From assembly GCF_013874595.1 (NCBI RefSeq), contig NZ_CP059431.1, positions 1,922,001 through 1,986,000 on the forward strand: a DNA stretch of 64,000 bases, read 5' to 3'. Made by a program: the position numbers and the translations under genes. Positions 57,499 to 64,000 of the stretch are shown in pieces (position 1 is the first letter of the stretch; the number at the start of each line of letters is the position of its first letter). The notes beneath the pieces are model-generated. The model was not told the DNA's origin and did not search any database. It saw only the letters and a program-made list of their open reading frames with translations. This stretch comes from Flavobacterium sp. xlx-214 (lineage in GTDB: Bacteria > Bacteroidota > Bacteroidia > Flavobacteriales > Flavobacteriaceae).

Positions 57499-58752
57499 TT
57501 ATTTCTTAATAATTTTGAATGATGTGCTACTACTATCTTTTGTAATACGAATAAAATAAATACCTGCCGCAATATTCTTCAGATCAATTGTATAAAAAAG
57601 GCTGCCATTAATTACTTTATTAGGAATATTTTTTCCATTGATATCCCAAACCGAAATTTCATCATAACCAAGATTTGTTATTTGAACATAATCAGTTGTT
57701 GGGTTAGGAAATACTTGTATTTTAGACAAATCAAAACCATCGTTTGATAAAGTTGAAATTGTAATCTGTTTTGTTTTTGTATATACTTTTCCGCAAACTG
57801 TTAAGGTTAAAGTTACTGTATAACTACCATTTGTAGCAAAATTGTGTGACGGTTTTTGTTGGGTAGAAGTAGTACCATCGCCAAAATTCCAACTTACATT
57901 GGCGGGATTTAGAGAAGTGTTTGTAAATTGTACATTATTGCCTGAAATAATATTCGCATTAAAGTTTGCAAAATTGTCATTTACATCAATCAAGTAATCT
58001 TCTTTGTTATTAAACACAACAGTTTTTACTGCATTTTTTAAAATAGCAGCTGTTGCGGCAGGTAATGTTGCATCAAAACTTACTAAAGTAGGATCTTTCT
58101 TATAAATAACTACATAAAAAGTATAAGCAGCTGCCATAGACCCTGCTAATGATGGATGAGATTCATCCGCATCGTACAGTTCAATTGTTGGATGATTAGC
58201 TCTTAAATAACGCCAAACTTGAGCTACGGGTGAAATAACTCCTGCGTTATTTTCAGCCATAGTACGGTATCTTTTCTGCAGCAAATCGTCCATGCCAACA
58301 TAGGTACATAAAGCCGGTTGAGATGCACAGTTTTGTGCATCGCCATTTTTTCTTCCCCATGTTGTATAAAATAATGGAACGCTACAGCTATAATTTTGCT
58401 TTATTAACGAAACCAATTGCGTTGCATAGGGAAAAACATTTTGATTTACATAGTTTATGGGAAACGAAGGCATTTGACTTTGTTCTTGCAATACAACATA
58501 ATCCCATTGGTTAGCATTTATTTTAGTTAAAGTAGTTTGATTGGTAACATGATCCATAAAACGATGCCCGCCAGGAGTACTGCTATCTTGAATTAAAACA
58601 TCATTTGTAGAAGCAGCCATTTGTTGCACTAAAGAAGGAAGATTATTATAATGTGTATAGCTATTACCTATAAAAAGTACTTTTTTAGTTTGTTGCGCCC
58701 AAACAATGAAAGATAATAGGGTAAAAAGTAATAAAAAGTAGTTTTTTTTCAT
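57499..58752 (-). CDS. Secreted SGNH-hydrolase-like protein with PKD and T9SS sorting domains
   Basis: 417 residues. Signal peptide (cleaved near WAQQ). The SGNH-like fold has FIGNSYTHYN in block I (Ser31 as likely nucleophile, GNS rather than GDS) and DESHPSLAGS as the Asp-His block near residue 205. A PKD-type beta domain follows (about 265-340) with VSWNFGDGTTSTQQKPSHNF. A type IX secretion sorting domain ends the chain (about 345-417: IQVFPNPTTDYVQITN ... AAGIYFIRITKD). It should be exported through the outer membrane and attached or released, acting on esters of a polymer; substrate unknown. Own promoter and terminator. Confidence 0.88.
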   Translation of the reverse strand: MKKNYFLLLFTLLSFIVWAQQTKKVLFIGNSYTHYNNLPSLVQQMAASTNDVLIQDSSTPGGHRFMDHVTNQTTLTKINANQWDYVVLQEQSQMPSFPINYVNQNVFPYATQLVSLIKQNYSCSVPLFYTTWGRKNGDAQNCASQPALCTYVGMDDLLQKRYRTMAENNAGVISPVAQVWRYLRANHPTIELYDADESHPSLAGSMAAAYTFYVVIYKKDPTLVSFDATLPAATAAILKNAVKTVVFNNKEDYLIDVNDNFANFNANIISGNNVQFTNTSLNPANVSWNFGDGTTSTQQKPSHNFATNGSYTVTLTLTVCGKVYTKTKQITISTLSNDGFDLSKIQVFPNPTTDYVQITNLGYDEISVWDINGKNIPNKVINGSLFYTIDLKNIAAGIYFIRITKDSSSTSFKIIKK

Positions 58753-58789
58753 AAAAAATAAATATTTGTTGATTTTGTGTAGTTGTTTA

Positions 58790-58817
58790 CAAATATATTC
58801 AAATTTTAATACTACAA
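58790..58817 (-). promoter_or_regulatory. Promoter of the SGNH/T9SS gene
   Basis: Minus strand TTG (58817-58815), 17-base spacer, TATATTTG (58797-58790). Its -33 end lies in the terminator of the upstream gene. Confidence 0.5.
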
Positions 58818-58848
58818 AAAAACACGCTGTTTATTCAGCGTGTTTTTT
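58816..58848 (-). terminator. Terminator overlapping the end of the HMA-AraC gene
   Basis: Stem 58816-58829 with 58836-58848; the stop codon of the HMA-AraC gene falls in the loop region. Confidence 0.8.
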
Positions 58849-59406
58849 ATTTTCTAAAACTTCTTCTTTATTGAGTTTTACTTCTTTAAAATGAGTTGGA
58901 CTTAAACCCGTTATTTTTTTAAACTGACTGCTTAAATGCGCAGCCGAACTGTAATTCATTTTGTAAGCAATTTCATTTAAATTCAATTCATCATAAACCA
59001 AAAGTTCTTTTACTTTTTCAATCTTTTGAAGAATGTAAAATTGCTCAATAGTTTGCGATTCTTGATTAGAAAACAAAGTACTTAGAGCATTATACTCGGT
59101 TTGAAGTTTACTTGATAAGTATTCTGAAAGCGTAATTGTTAAATCGTTCAAATCTTTAGAAACAAGTTCAATTATCTGATTTTTAATACGTTCAACAGTC
59201 TGACTTTTTTTATCTTCTAAAATTTCAAAACCAAGTTTTACTAATTTAGCTTCAATTTTATTACGATCATCCAAAGTAATCGGCTCGTGAAATTCAACCA
59301 ATCCAAGCTCTACATCATTTACATCAAATCCCAAATCTTCCATAGTTTTTTCCACAGCCATAATGCATCGTGGGCAAACCATGTTTTTAATGCGTAGGGT
59401 TTTCAT
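58831..59406 (-). CDS. AraC-type regulator fused to an HMA-like metal-binding domain
   Basis: 191 residues. The first ~65 have an HMA ferredoxin-like pattern with CPRC at Cys11/Cys14 (RIKNMVCPRCIMAVEKTMED). A connecting helical region follows. The C-terminal ~80 form an AraC/XylS helix-turn-helix (NLNEIAYKMNYSSAAHLSSQ and FKKITGLSPTHFKE). The DNA-binding part is the standard two-HTH unit; no sugar-binding domain is present. I infer a copper- or other soft-metal-sensing activator of the CopA/CopZ genes 1.5 kb away on the same strand. Strong own promoter. Repressor action or another metal is possible. Confidence 0.88.
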   Translation of the reverse strand: MKTLRIKNMVCPRCIMAVEKTMEDLGFDVNDVELGLVEFHEPITLDDRNKIEAKLVKLGFEILEDKKSQTVERIKNQIIELVSKDLNDLTITLSEYLSSKLQTEYNALSTLFSNQESQTIEQFYILQKIEKVKELLVYDELNLNEIAYKMNYSSAAHLSSQFKKITGLSPTHFKEVKLNKEEVLENKKHAE

Positions 59407-59429
59407 AGATTTTTTTATTTTGATTTTTT

Positions 59430-59458
59430 CAAATATATCATAAACCCTTTGTTTACAA
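59430..59458 (-). promoter_or_regulatory. Promoter of the HMA-AraC regulator
   Basis: Minus strand TTG (59458-59456), 18-base spacer, TATATTTG (59437-59430), 24 bases before the start. Confidence 0.6.
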
Positions 59459-59472
59459 AAATTATTTTGGGT

Positions 59473-59901
59473 TTATTTCTGCTCGTAATCGTAATTAATC
59501 ATCCAATTAATACCAAATTGATCAATAAACATTCCAAAATAAGCACCCCAAAATGTTTTTTCCATAGGCATAGTTACAGTACCGTTTTTTGATAATTTAG
59601 CAAATAAATCATCAGCCTCAGCTTCAGATTGTGTATTGATTGATAACGAAATATTATTACCTACAGTTGGTAAAGCGCCGTACATTTCATTAGCATCGCT
59701 ACCCATAATAATTGTTTCATCACTTATAGGAAGTGAAACGTGCATAATTTTGTTGCCTATTGCTTCAGGGATTGATTGTTCAGACGGAACATCTTTAAAT
59801 CGACCAATAAATTGAAATTCTTTTCCAAAAGCTTCCTTGTAAAAGGTAAAAGCTTCTTCACAATTTCCGTTAAAAGTTACGTATGCATTTACTTGTGCCA
59901 T
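59473..59901 (-). CDS. VOC-superfamily protein (PhnB-like)
   Basis: 142 residues with the two beta-alpha-beta-beta-beta modules of the glyoxalase/bleomycin-resistance fold: AYVTFNGNCEEAFTFYKEAF and FAKLSKNGTVTMPMEKTFWG, ending MFIDQFGINWMINYDYEQ. PhnB-like members often lack a full metal site and their substrates are unknown. Cytosolic. No relation to phosphonate genes here. Probably a single-gene unit. Confidence 0.92.
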   Translation of the reverse strand: MAQVNAYVTFNGNCEEAFTFYKEAFGKEFQFIGRFKDVPSEQSIPEAIGNKIMHVSLPISDETIIMGSDANEMYGALPTVGNNISLSINTQSEAEADDLFAKLSKNGTVTMPMEKTFWGAYFGMFIDQFGINWMINYDYEQK

Positions 59902-59979
59902 AATTGATAGTTTTTAAAAAATCGAAAATAATCTATTTCTTTCATTTTATAAAGATTTACCAAATATTTGACACAAATT

Positions 59980-59987
59980 TAATTTTG
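59980..59987 (+). promoter_or_regulatory. Candidate -7 box of the DsbA-like gene
   Basis: TAATTTTG matches TAnnTTTG, 30 bases before ATG 60018. Ten bases upstream is the palindrome CAAATATTTG, which could also serve the divergent VOC gene. Confidence 0.4.
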
Positions 59988-60017
59988 AAGCCGTAGCTTT
60001 GAGTAAAACTTATTATA

Positions 60018-60710
60018 ATGAAAGTACAAATTTGGAGCGATGTAATGTGCCCGTTCTGTTATATTGGCAAGAAAAACTTTGAAGCCGCTTTAGAAAAACT
60101 TCCTTTTAAAGAGATTGTTGAAATTGAATGGAAAAGTTATCAATTAGACCCTGATTTAAATGAAAGTTCTAATACTTTAACAATAAACGATTATTTGGCT
60201 CAAAGAAAAGGAATGCCTGTGCAACAAATTGAGCAAATGCAACAGCATATTAAAGAAATGGGTAATGCTGTTGGAATTGATTTTCAAATGAATAAAGCCA
60301 TTGTAGCCAATACCATGTTGGCACATAAACTAATTCATTTTGCAGCTAAAAGTAATAAGGCAAACGAAGCTGAAGAATTGTTGTTTAAACTACATTTTAC
60401 TGATGGTAAAAACATTGCCGATGTTACTACTTTGGTTAATGCTGCTGAAGAGTTAGGTTTAGATACTGACCAAGCTCAATATATTTTAACAAGTGATTCT
60501 TTTGATTACGAAGTAAAGCAAGATATTTTAGAAGCCAGAAATATTGGTGTTTCAGGAGTGCCGTTTTTTGTTTTAAACAACAAATATGCAGTTTCTGGTG
60601 CGCAACCAATAGATGCTTTTATAGAAGCGCTTACACAAACGTATAATGAAACAGTAATTAACAAAACCATAGTAGAAGGAGATTCTTGCGGAATTGACGG
60701 CTGCGAATAA
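60018..60710 (+). CDS. DsbA-family oxidoreductase (FrnE type)
   Basis: 230-residue cytosolic thioredoxin-fold protein. Active-site CPFC at Cys11/Cys14 (SDVMCPFCYIGKKNFE), helical insert, and cis-proline loop GVSGVPFFVLNNKYAVSGAQ near residue 180. A second cysteine pair at the C-terminus (SCGIDGC) occurs in related FrnE proteins, where it takes part in redox chemistry. No signal peptide, so not a periplasmic DsbA. May assist stress or redox repair. Divergent from the VOC gene. Confidence 0.93.
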   Translation: MKVQIWSDVMCPFCYIGKKNFEAALEKLPFKEIVEIEWKSYQLDPDLNESSNTLTINDYLAQRKGMPVQQIEQMQQHIKEMGNAVGIDFQMNKAIVANTMLAHKLIHFAAKSNKANEAEELLFKLHFTDGKNIADVTTLVNAAEELGLDTDQAQYILTSDSFDYEVKQDILEARNIGVSGVPFFVLNNKYAVSGAQPIDAFIEALTQTYNETVINKTIVEGDSCGIDGCE

Positions 60711-60718
60711 TTTACTTT

Positions 60719-60760
60719 AACAAAACTTGATTACCTTGTAGTAGGTATTCAAGTTTTGTT
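60719..60760 (+). terminator. Hairpin after the DsbA-like gene
   Basis: Outer 12-bp stem (60719-60730 with 60749-60760) and an inner TACC/GGTA stem (60732-60735 with 60744-60747), followed by T-rich sequence. Confidence 0.7.
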
Positions 60761-60796
60761 GTTCATAATAACTTTTTTTTATCGGTAAAGAAGTAA

Positions 60797-61414
60797 TTAA
60801 AAAGGCATAATTACTTTTCTTTGTTTAAAAATTCCTTTTTCAAATACAAATAAGCAATAATAAGCGCCTGCACCATCAGAATTTAAAGAAATTAGGTACA
60901 ATTCTTCTGTTTTAGCATCAAAATAAGCTGTAGTTTGACCAATACTTACATTAAACAAATTTTCGATAATTTTTGCGGGTAAAACCGTTTTGCTTTTATT
61001 ATAGGTTACTTCAATGCTTTTATAATGTGATTTTGGAATAGTAAAATCGGTACCCCAAACCAACTGATTGTTATAAAACTCTTCTACATAATCCACTTTT
61101 TTATTTTTTACTTTTTTAAATTTTGCTTTGTTTTTTTTATAATCAAAAGGTTCTCCTTTAACTACAATTTTAATGTTTTTGGTTGTTAAATGCACTTCAT
61201 TATCAGAAATGAAATCTTGCTTTAAAGCCAAAAAATTTTCTAATAAAACCACGCGCGATTTATGGATATTTCCGTGTAAACTTTCTGTATCTGTTTTGGG
61301 ATAATCAACCATGAACCAATTAGCGTCGGCATCATCAAAAACATACACAAATTCATTTGATTTTATAGTACCCACAATTTTGCTGTTTGCATTGGGGTTT
61401 TCTCGCAAATTCAC
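60797..61414 (-). CDS. SH3-domain protein, probably 5'-truncated
   Basis: 205 codons from a GTG at 61414. It opens directly inside the conserved part of a bacterial SH3 domain (NLRENPNANSKIVGTIKSNE, WFMVDY). Proteins of this kind normally begin with a signal peptide and an earlier strand (a DGYVNLREN-like stretch). Upstream the frame is open for only about 30 more codons without an ATG before a TAA, and no signal peptide appears in any frame. I infer that the 5' end was lost. The rest (about residues 60-205) is beta-rich and of unknown role. It may be dead. Confidence 0.6.
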   Translation of the reverse strand: MNLRENPNANSKIVGTIKSNEFVYVFDDADANWFMVDYPKTDTESLHGNIHKSRVVLLENFLALKQDFISDNEVHLTTKNIKIVVKGEPFDYKKNKAKFKKVKNKKVDYVEEFYNNQLVWGTDFTIPKSHYKSIEVTYNKSKTVLPAKIIENLFNVSIGQTTAYFDAKTEELYLISLNSDGAGAYYCLFVFEKGIFKQRKVIMPF

Positions 61415-61555
61415 AAAAAATTGCTTTGCAGAATGCAGAACTTCAAATAAAATCTTTAAATATACTGATTTTCGTTGTAAGCGAACAATTGAAAATTGAT
61501 GTTATAAAAAGTATGGTGTCAAGCAGTTTTAAAAATACAAAGAGTGTAGTCCTTA

Positions 61556-61893
61556 ATTAAAATAGCTGTTTTATGTGGATTTTTTGGCAAAACTAGACAC
61601 GTAAATTATGATTTTTTTTGGCATAAAGAAAGTAATTTAATTGATGAAGATATTTACTTCAAGAAGTAATTGCAATTGAAAAAGGACTTTCGCAAGTTAT
61701 TGCAATAGAGTGTATTAGATTTTGATTAGACAAAGATTAAAGTTAAAATAGTATTAAATCACATAATGAATTGTGGCTATATGCAAGTTGTGATTATTTA
61801 ATTTCAAATGCTGTACACTTATAATCAGAAAAATTAAAGAAAAGATGGAAAAACTATAATAGAAGTTTTAATTACCAACACTCCCTTATATAG
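61556..61893 (+). pseudogene. Decayed coding fragments in the 61415-62001 gap
   Basis: The 587-base gap holds no intact gene but has protein-like pieces in changing plus-strand frames. The first, 61556-61669, reads IKIAVLCGFFGKTRHVNYDF and then stops. The second overlaps it and gives QEVIAIEKGLSQVIAIECIR from 61660. The same frame, after several stops, gives KSHNELWLYASCDYLISNAV before 61831. A third frame near 61840-61938 gives IIEVLITNTPLYSKIKIDWG. Frequent frame changes and stops point to an old dead gene, perhaps from the adjoining polysaccharide cluster. Family not recognised; weak evidence. Confidence 0.35.
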
Positions 61894-62001
61894 TAAGATT
61901 AAGATCGATTGGGGTATAATTATAATAGGATTTATTTAAAAACATGTATAGTTATTTTAGAGGGATCAGTTACAGTTTTTCTCTTTGGGAGGTAGAAATC
62001 C

Positions 62002-62850
62002 TTACAACTTAGCAATCATTTCTTCTAAACTAGTACGCCAATTGGGTACTTGTACGCTGTATGTATCTTTTATTTTGGTTTTATCTAATAACGAAAAATT
62101 TGGTCTTTTTGCTGGTGTTGGGAAAGCATCACTAGCAATAGCATTCATTTTGGTGGTATAGCCGTTTATTTCTTTAATAGCTACTGCAAAATCATACCAA
62201 GATATTTTACCTTCATTGCTGTAATGGTAAATTCCTTGAACAAAATTTTGTGCGCTGATTACATCCATAATAGCTTGTGCTAAATCACGAGCATACGTAG
62301 GTGTACCTATCTGATCCGCTACAACGCCTAATTCTTCACGTTCGTTCATTAAACGCATCATGGTTTTTACAAAGTTGGCTCCGTAAGTAGAGTATACCCA
62401 AGCTGTACGAATGATTACATACACAGCTCCTGAAGTTTGTAACGCTTCTTCGCCTTTTAATTTTGTTAAACCGTACACATTAATAGGGTCCGGAGTGTCG
62501 GTTTCTTTCAATGGTGTTTCACTGTTTCCATCAAACACATAATCGGTTGAGATATGAACAACTTTCACCTTGTTTTTTGCAGCCCAATCACCGATTGTTT
62601 TAACAGCAAGGTGATTAATAGCGTCGCATAATTGTTGATCGCTTTCTGCTTTATCAACAGCTGTATACGCACCTGCGCTAACAATTACGTTTGGTTGCTC
62701 TTTATCTAAAACTTCGATAATTTGATCTGCATTACTTAAATCCATTTCTTCTCTATCTACAAATACTATTTGGTATTGCGGATAGTTGGCTTGTAAATCG
62801 TGTAATTCGGATCCTAATTGACCGTAACGTCCTGTGATTAGTATTTTCAT
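62002..62850 (-). CDS. rfbD: dTDP-4-dehydrorhamnose reductase
   Basis: Last step of dTDP-L-rhamnose synthesis. 282 residues. NAD(P)-binding GRYGQLGSELHDL at the N-terminus, ISTDYVFDGNSETPLKETD, and the catalytic YGLTKLKGEE (YxxxK). The rhamnose donor is used for surface polysaccharide. Third gene of the rfbB-rfbC-rfbD series on the minus strand, after a 145-base gap. Confidence 0.96.
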   Translation of the reverse strand: MKILITGRYGQLGSELHDLQANYPQYQIVFVDREEMDLSNADQIIEVLDKEQPNVIVSAGAYTAVDKAESDQQLCDAINHLAVKTIGDWAAKNKVKVVHISTDYVFDGNSETPLKETDTPDPINVYGLTKLKGEEALQTSGAVYVIIRTAWVYSTYGANFVKTMMRLMNEREELGVVADQIGTPTYARDLAQAIMDVISAQNFVQGIYHYSNEGKISWYDFAVAIKEINGYTTKMNAIASDAFPTPAKRPNFSLLDKTKIKDTYSVQVPNWRTSLEEMIAKL

Positions 62851-62912
62851 TTTAAAGGTGATATGGTTAAAGTTGTGTTATAAAACTTAAAATCAGATAA
62901 TTAAATTGGTTG

Positions 62913-62960
62913 TCTAACTCTGTTCAGTTAGATTTTATCCACAAGTGATGATGTTATCAC
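62913..62960. other. Two small hairpins between rfbC and rfbD
   Basis: Inverted repeats 62913-62919 with 62926-62932, and 62945-62949 with 62956-62960, in the 145-base gap. They may shape transcript stability or attenuate rfbD. I saw no gene there. Confidence 0.4.
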
Positions 62961-62995
62961 TATCTTTCAAATAAACGATTCAATGAATAAACAGT

Positions 62996-63550
62996 TTACA
63001 ATTTTACATTAAAAAACTCGTTAAATGTTGGTAGAACAATGTCTTTTTCTGACACGATTTCTATTCCTACTGAAATTCCCCAATCGATATTTAAGTCAGG
63101 TGAATTGTACAATATTCCTTGTTCTGATTCTTTGTTATAAAAGTTATCGCATTTATAGAAAAACACTGCTTCATCACTTAATACCGAAAAACCATGTAAA
63201 AAGCCTCTTGGTACAAATAATTGCTTGTTGTTTTCTGCTGTTAAATGAATGGCAACGTGTTGACCAAATGTAGGTGAACCTGGACGTGCATCTACTGCAA
63301 CGTCAATTACTTCTCCTTTTAGTACTCGAACTAATTTTGCCTGCGCATGTTCTCCTCCTTGAGCATGCAATCCGCGAATTACTCCTTTTTTAGAATAACT
63401 TTGATTGTCTTGTACAAAATGGGTATTGGTTTGCGTTAAATCATTAAATGTTTTTTCATTAAAACTTTCAAAGAAATAACCTCTTTCATCTTCAAACTTG
63501 CGTGGTTCTACGATGAAACATCCTTTTATATGGGTTTCTGTAGCAGTCAT
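62996..63550 (-). CDS. rfbC: dTDP-4-dehydrorhamnose 3,5-epimerase
   Basis: 184-residue cupin enzyme of the rhamnose pathway. Motifs: FVQDNQSYSKKGVIRGLHAQ with the conserved histidine, KLVRVLKGEVIDVAVDARPG and PRGFLHGFSVLSDEAVFFYK. Starts three bases after the rfbB stop, so it is co-transcribed with rfbB. Confidence 0.97.
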   Translation of the reverse strand: MTATETHIKGCFIVEPRKFEDERGYFFESFNEKTFNDLTQTNTHFVQDNQSYSKKGVIRGLHAQGGEHAQAKLVRVLKGEVIDVAVDARPGSPTFGQHVAIHLTAENNKQLFVPRGFLHGFSVLSDEAVFFYKCDNFYNKESEQGILYNSPDLNIDWGISVGIEIVSEKDIVLPTFNEFFNVKL

Positions 63551-63553
63551 TTA

Positions 63554-64000
63554 TTATTTATATTGTGTATCGTAATATTTCTGATAATCACCTGAAGTTA
63601 CATTATTTAACCATTCTTGGTTGTCCATAAACCAATCAATCGTTTTTGCTAAACCTTGTTCAAAGGTAACACTTGGGTACCAACCTAATTCTTTATTTAC
63701 TTTATTAGCATCAATAGCATAACGTAAATCATGCCCTGGACGGTCTTTTACAAAGGTGATTAATTGCGCTGATGTACCAACTTCACGACCTAACTTTGCA
63801 TCCATTTGTTTGCATAGTTCTTTTACAAGGTCAATGTTTTGCCATTCGTTAAAACCGCCTACATTGTAAGAATCTCCGTTTTTACCTTGATGGAACACCA
63901 AATCGATTGCTTTGGCATGATCAATTACAAACAACCAATCGCGGGTGTATTTACCATCACCATAAATAGGCAGTGGTTTGTTATTAATAATATTATGAAT
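63554..64000 (-). CDS. rfbB: dTDP-glucose 4,6-dehydratase, 3' part
   Basis: The gene runs off the right edge; the last 148 residues are present. The part just inside the edge reads PLPIYGDGKYTRDW followed by LFVIDHAKAIDLVFHQGKNG and YNVGGFNEWQNIDLV, the conserved C-terminal half of RfbB. The N-terminal NAD site and catalytic YxxxK are outside the window. Earlier in-frame starts inside the window (such as 63934) are not real starts. Upstream gene of the rfbC/rfbD operon; rfbA is not seen. Confidence 0.95.
   Translation of the reverse strand: MHNIINNKPLPIYGDGKYTRDWLFVIDHAKAIDLVFHQGKNGDSYNVGGFNEWQNIDLVKELCKQMDAKLGREVGTSAQLITFVKDRPGHDLRYAIDANKVNKELGWYPSVTFEQGLAKTIDWFMDNQEWLNNVTSGDYQKYYDTQYK

Overview
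The window looks like chromosome of a low-GC (about one third by eye) member of Flavobacteriia (phylum Bacteroidota). The evidence is consistent across the window. Promoters match the Bacteroidota form TTG-N17-20-TAnnTTTG and clear Shine-Dalgarno sites are absent. SecD and SecF are fused. A secreted protein carries a type IX secretion C-terminal sorting domain. CarB lacks the C-terminal regulatory domain. There are PorT-like barrels, an OstA-like protein and a rhamnose (rfb) cluster. I cannot name the genus. I saw no tRNA, rRNA, CRISPR array, transposase or phage gene.

Layout. 0.2-3.5 kb (-): a di-haem cytochrome c peroxidase lipoprotein and a PhoX-like lipoprotein. 3.8-9.1 kb (+): a 1002-residue TPR protein, an outer-membrane barrel and a Gre-factor-like protein. 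9.2-20.1 kb: gyrB, a lone glycosyltransferase (-), secDF, a fused E1 2-oxoacid dehydrogenase (branched-chain acyl-CoA supply), a membrane protein and a serine-palmitoyltransferase-like enzyme. 20.1-28.5 kb: a TRIC channel and an RDD protein (-), divergent from a tightly packed SpoIIM / membrane / DUF4129 / DUF4350 / MoxR / DUF58 / TrmH run (+). 28.6-45.2 kb (+): a barrel protein, a RelA/SpoT enzyme, a Fur-family regulator, purA, a large SF1 helicase with a C-terminal nuclease-like domain, an OstA-like protein, a class-III aminotransferase, a TPR protein, aroE, a DUF349 protein and an NlpC/P60 lipoprotein. 45.2-51.3 kb: gene remnants, carB, rpmH (53 residues), a small TPR membrane protein, a lipoprotein and yebC. 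51.4-54.7 kb: tandem PorT-like paralogues, a secreted-protein gene broken by one base in a T9 run, and gcvT. 54.7-60.7 kb: a copper module (CopA ATPase, CopZ-like chaperone, HMA-AraC regulator) interleaved with an SGNH-PKD-T9SS secreted protein, a VOC protein and a DsbA-like protein. 60.8-64.0 kb (-): a 5'-truncated SH3 protein, a scar of dead coding fragments, then rfbD, rfbC and rfbB (cut by the window edge).

How parts work together. The E1 dehydrogenase (iso-branched acyl-CoA primers) and the SPT-like enzyme (acyl plus amino-acid condensation) may both serve the sphingolipid/sulfonolipid membrane lipids of this phylum. RelA/SpoT, Fur-family regulator and purA link stringent response, metal or peroxide sensing and purine supply. 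The MoxR-DUF58-SpoIIM set is probably one envelope machine of unknown job. The best candidates for less-described biology are the stand-alone helicase-nuclease (33.5-37.4 kb), the homopolymer-split secreted protein (52.8-53.4 kb) with matching 30-bp terminators on both sides, and the HMA-AraC regulator beside the copper exporter. All functional statements are read from sequence and memory of families; no search was run.
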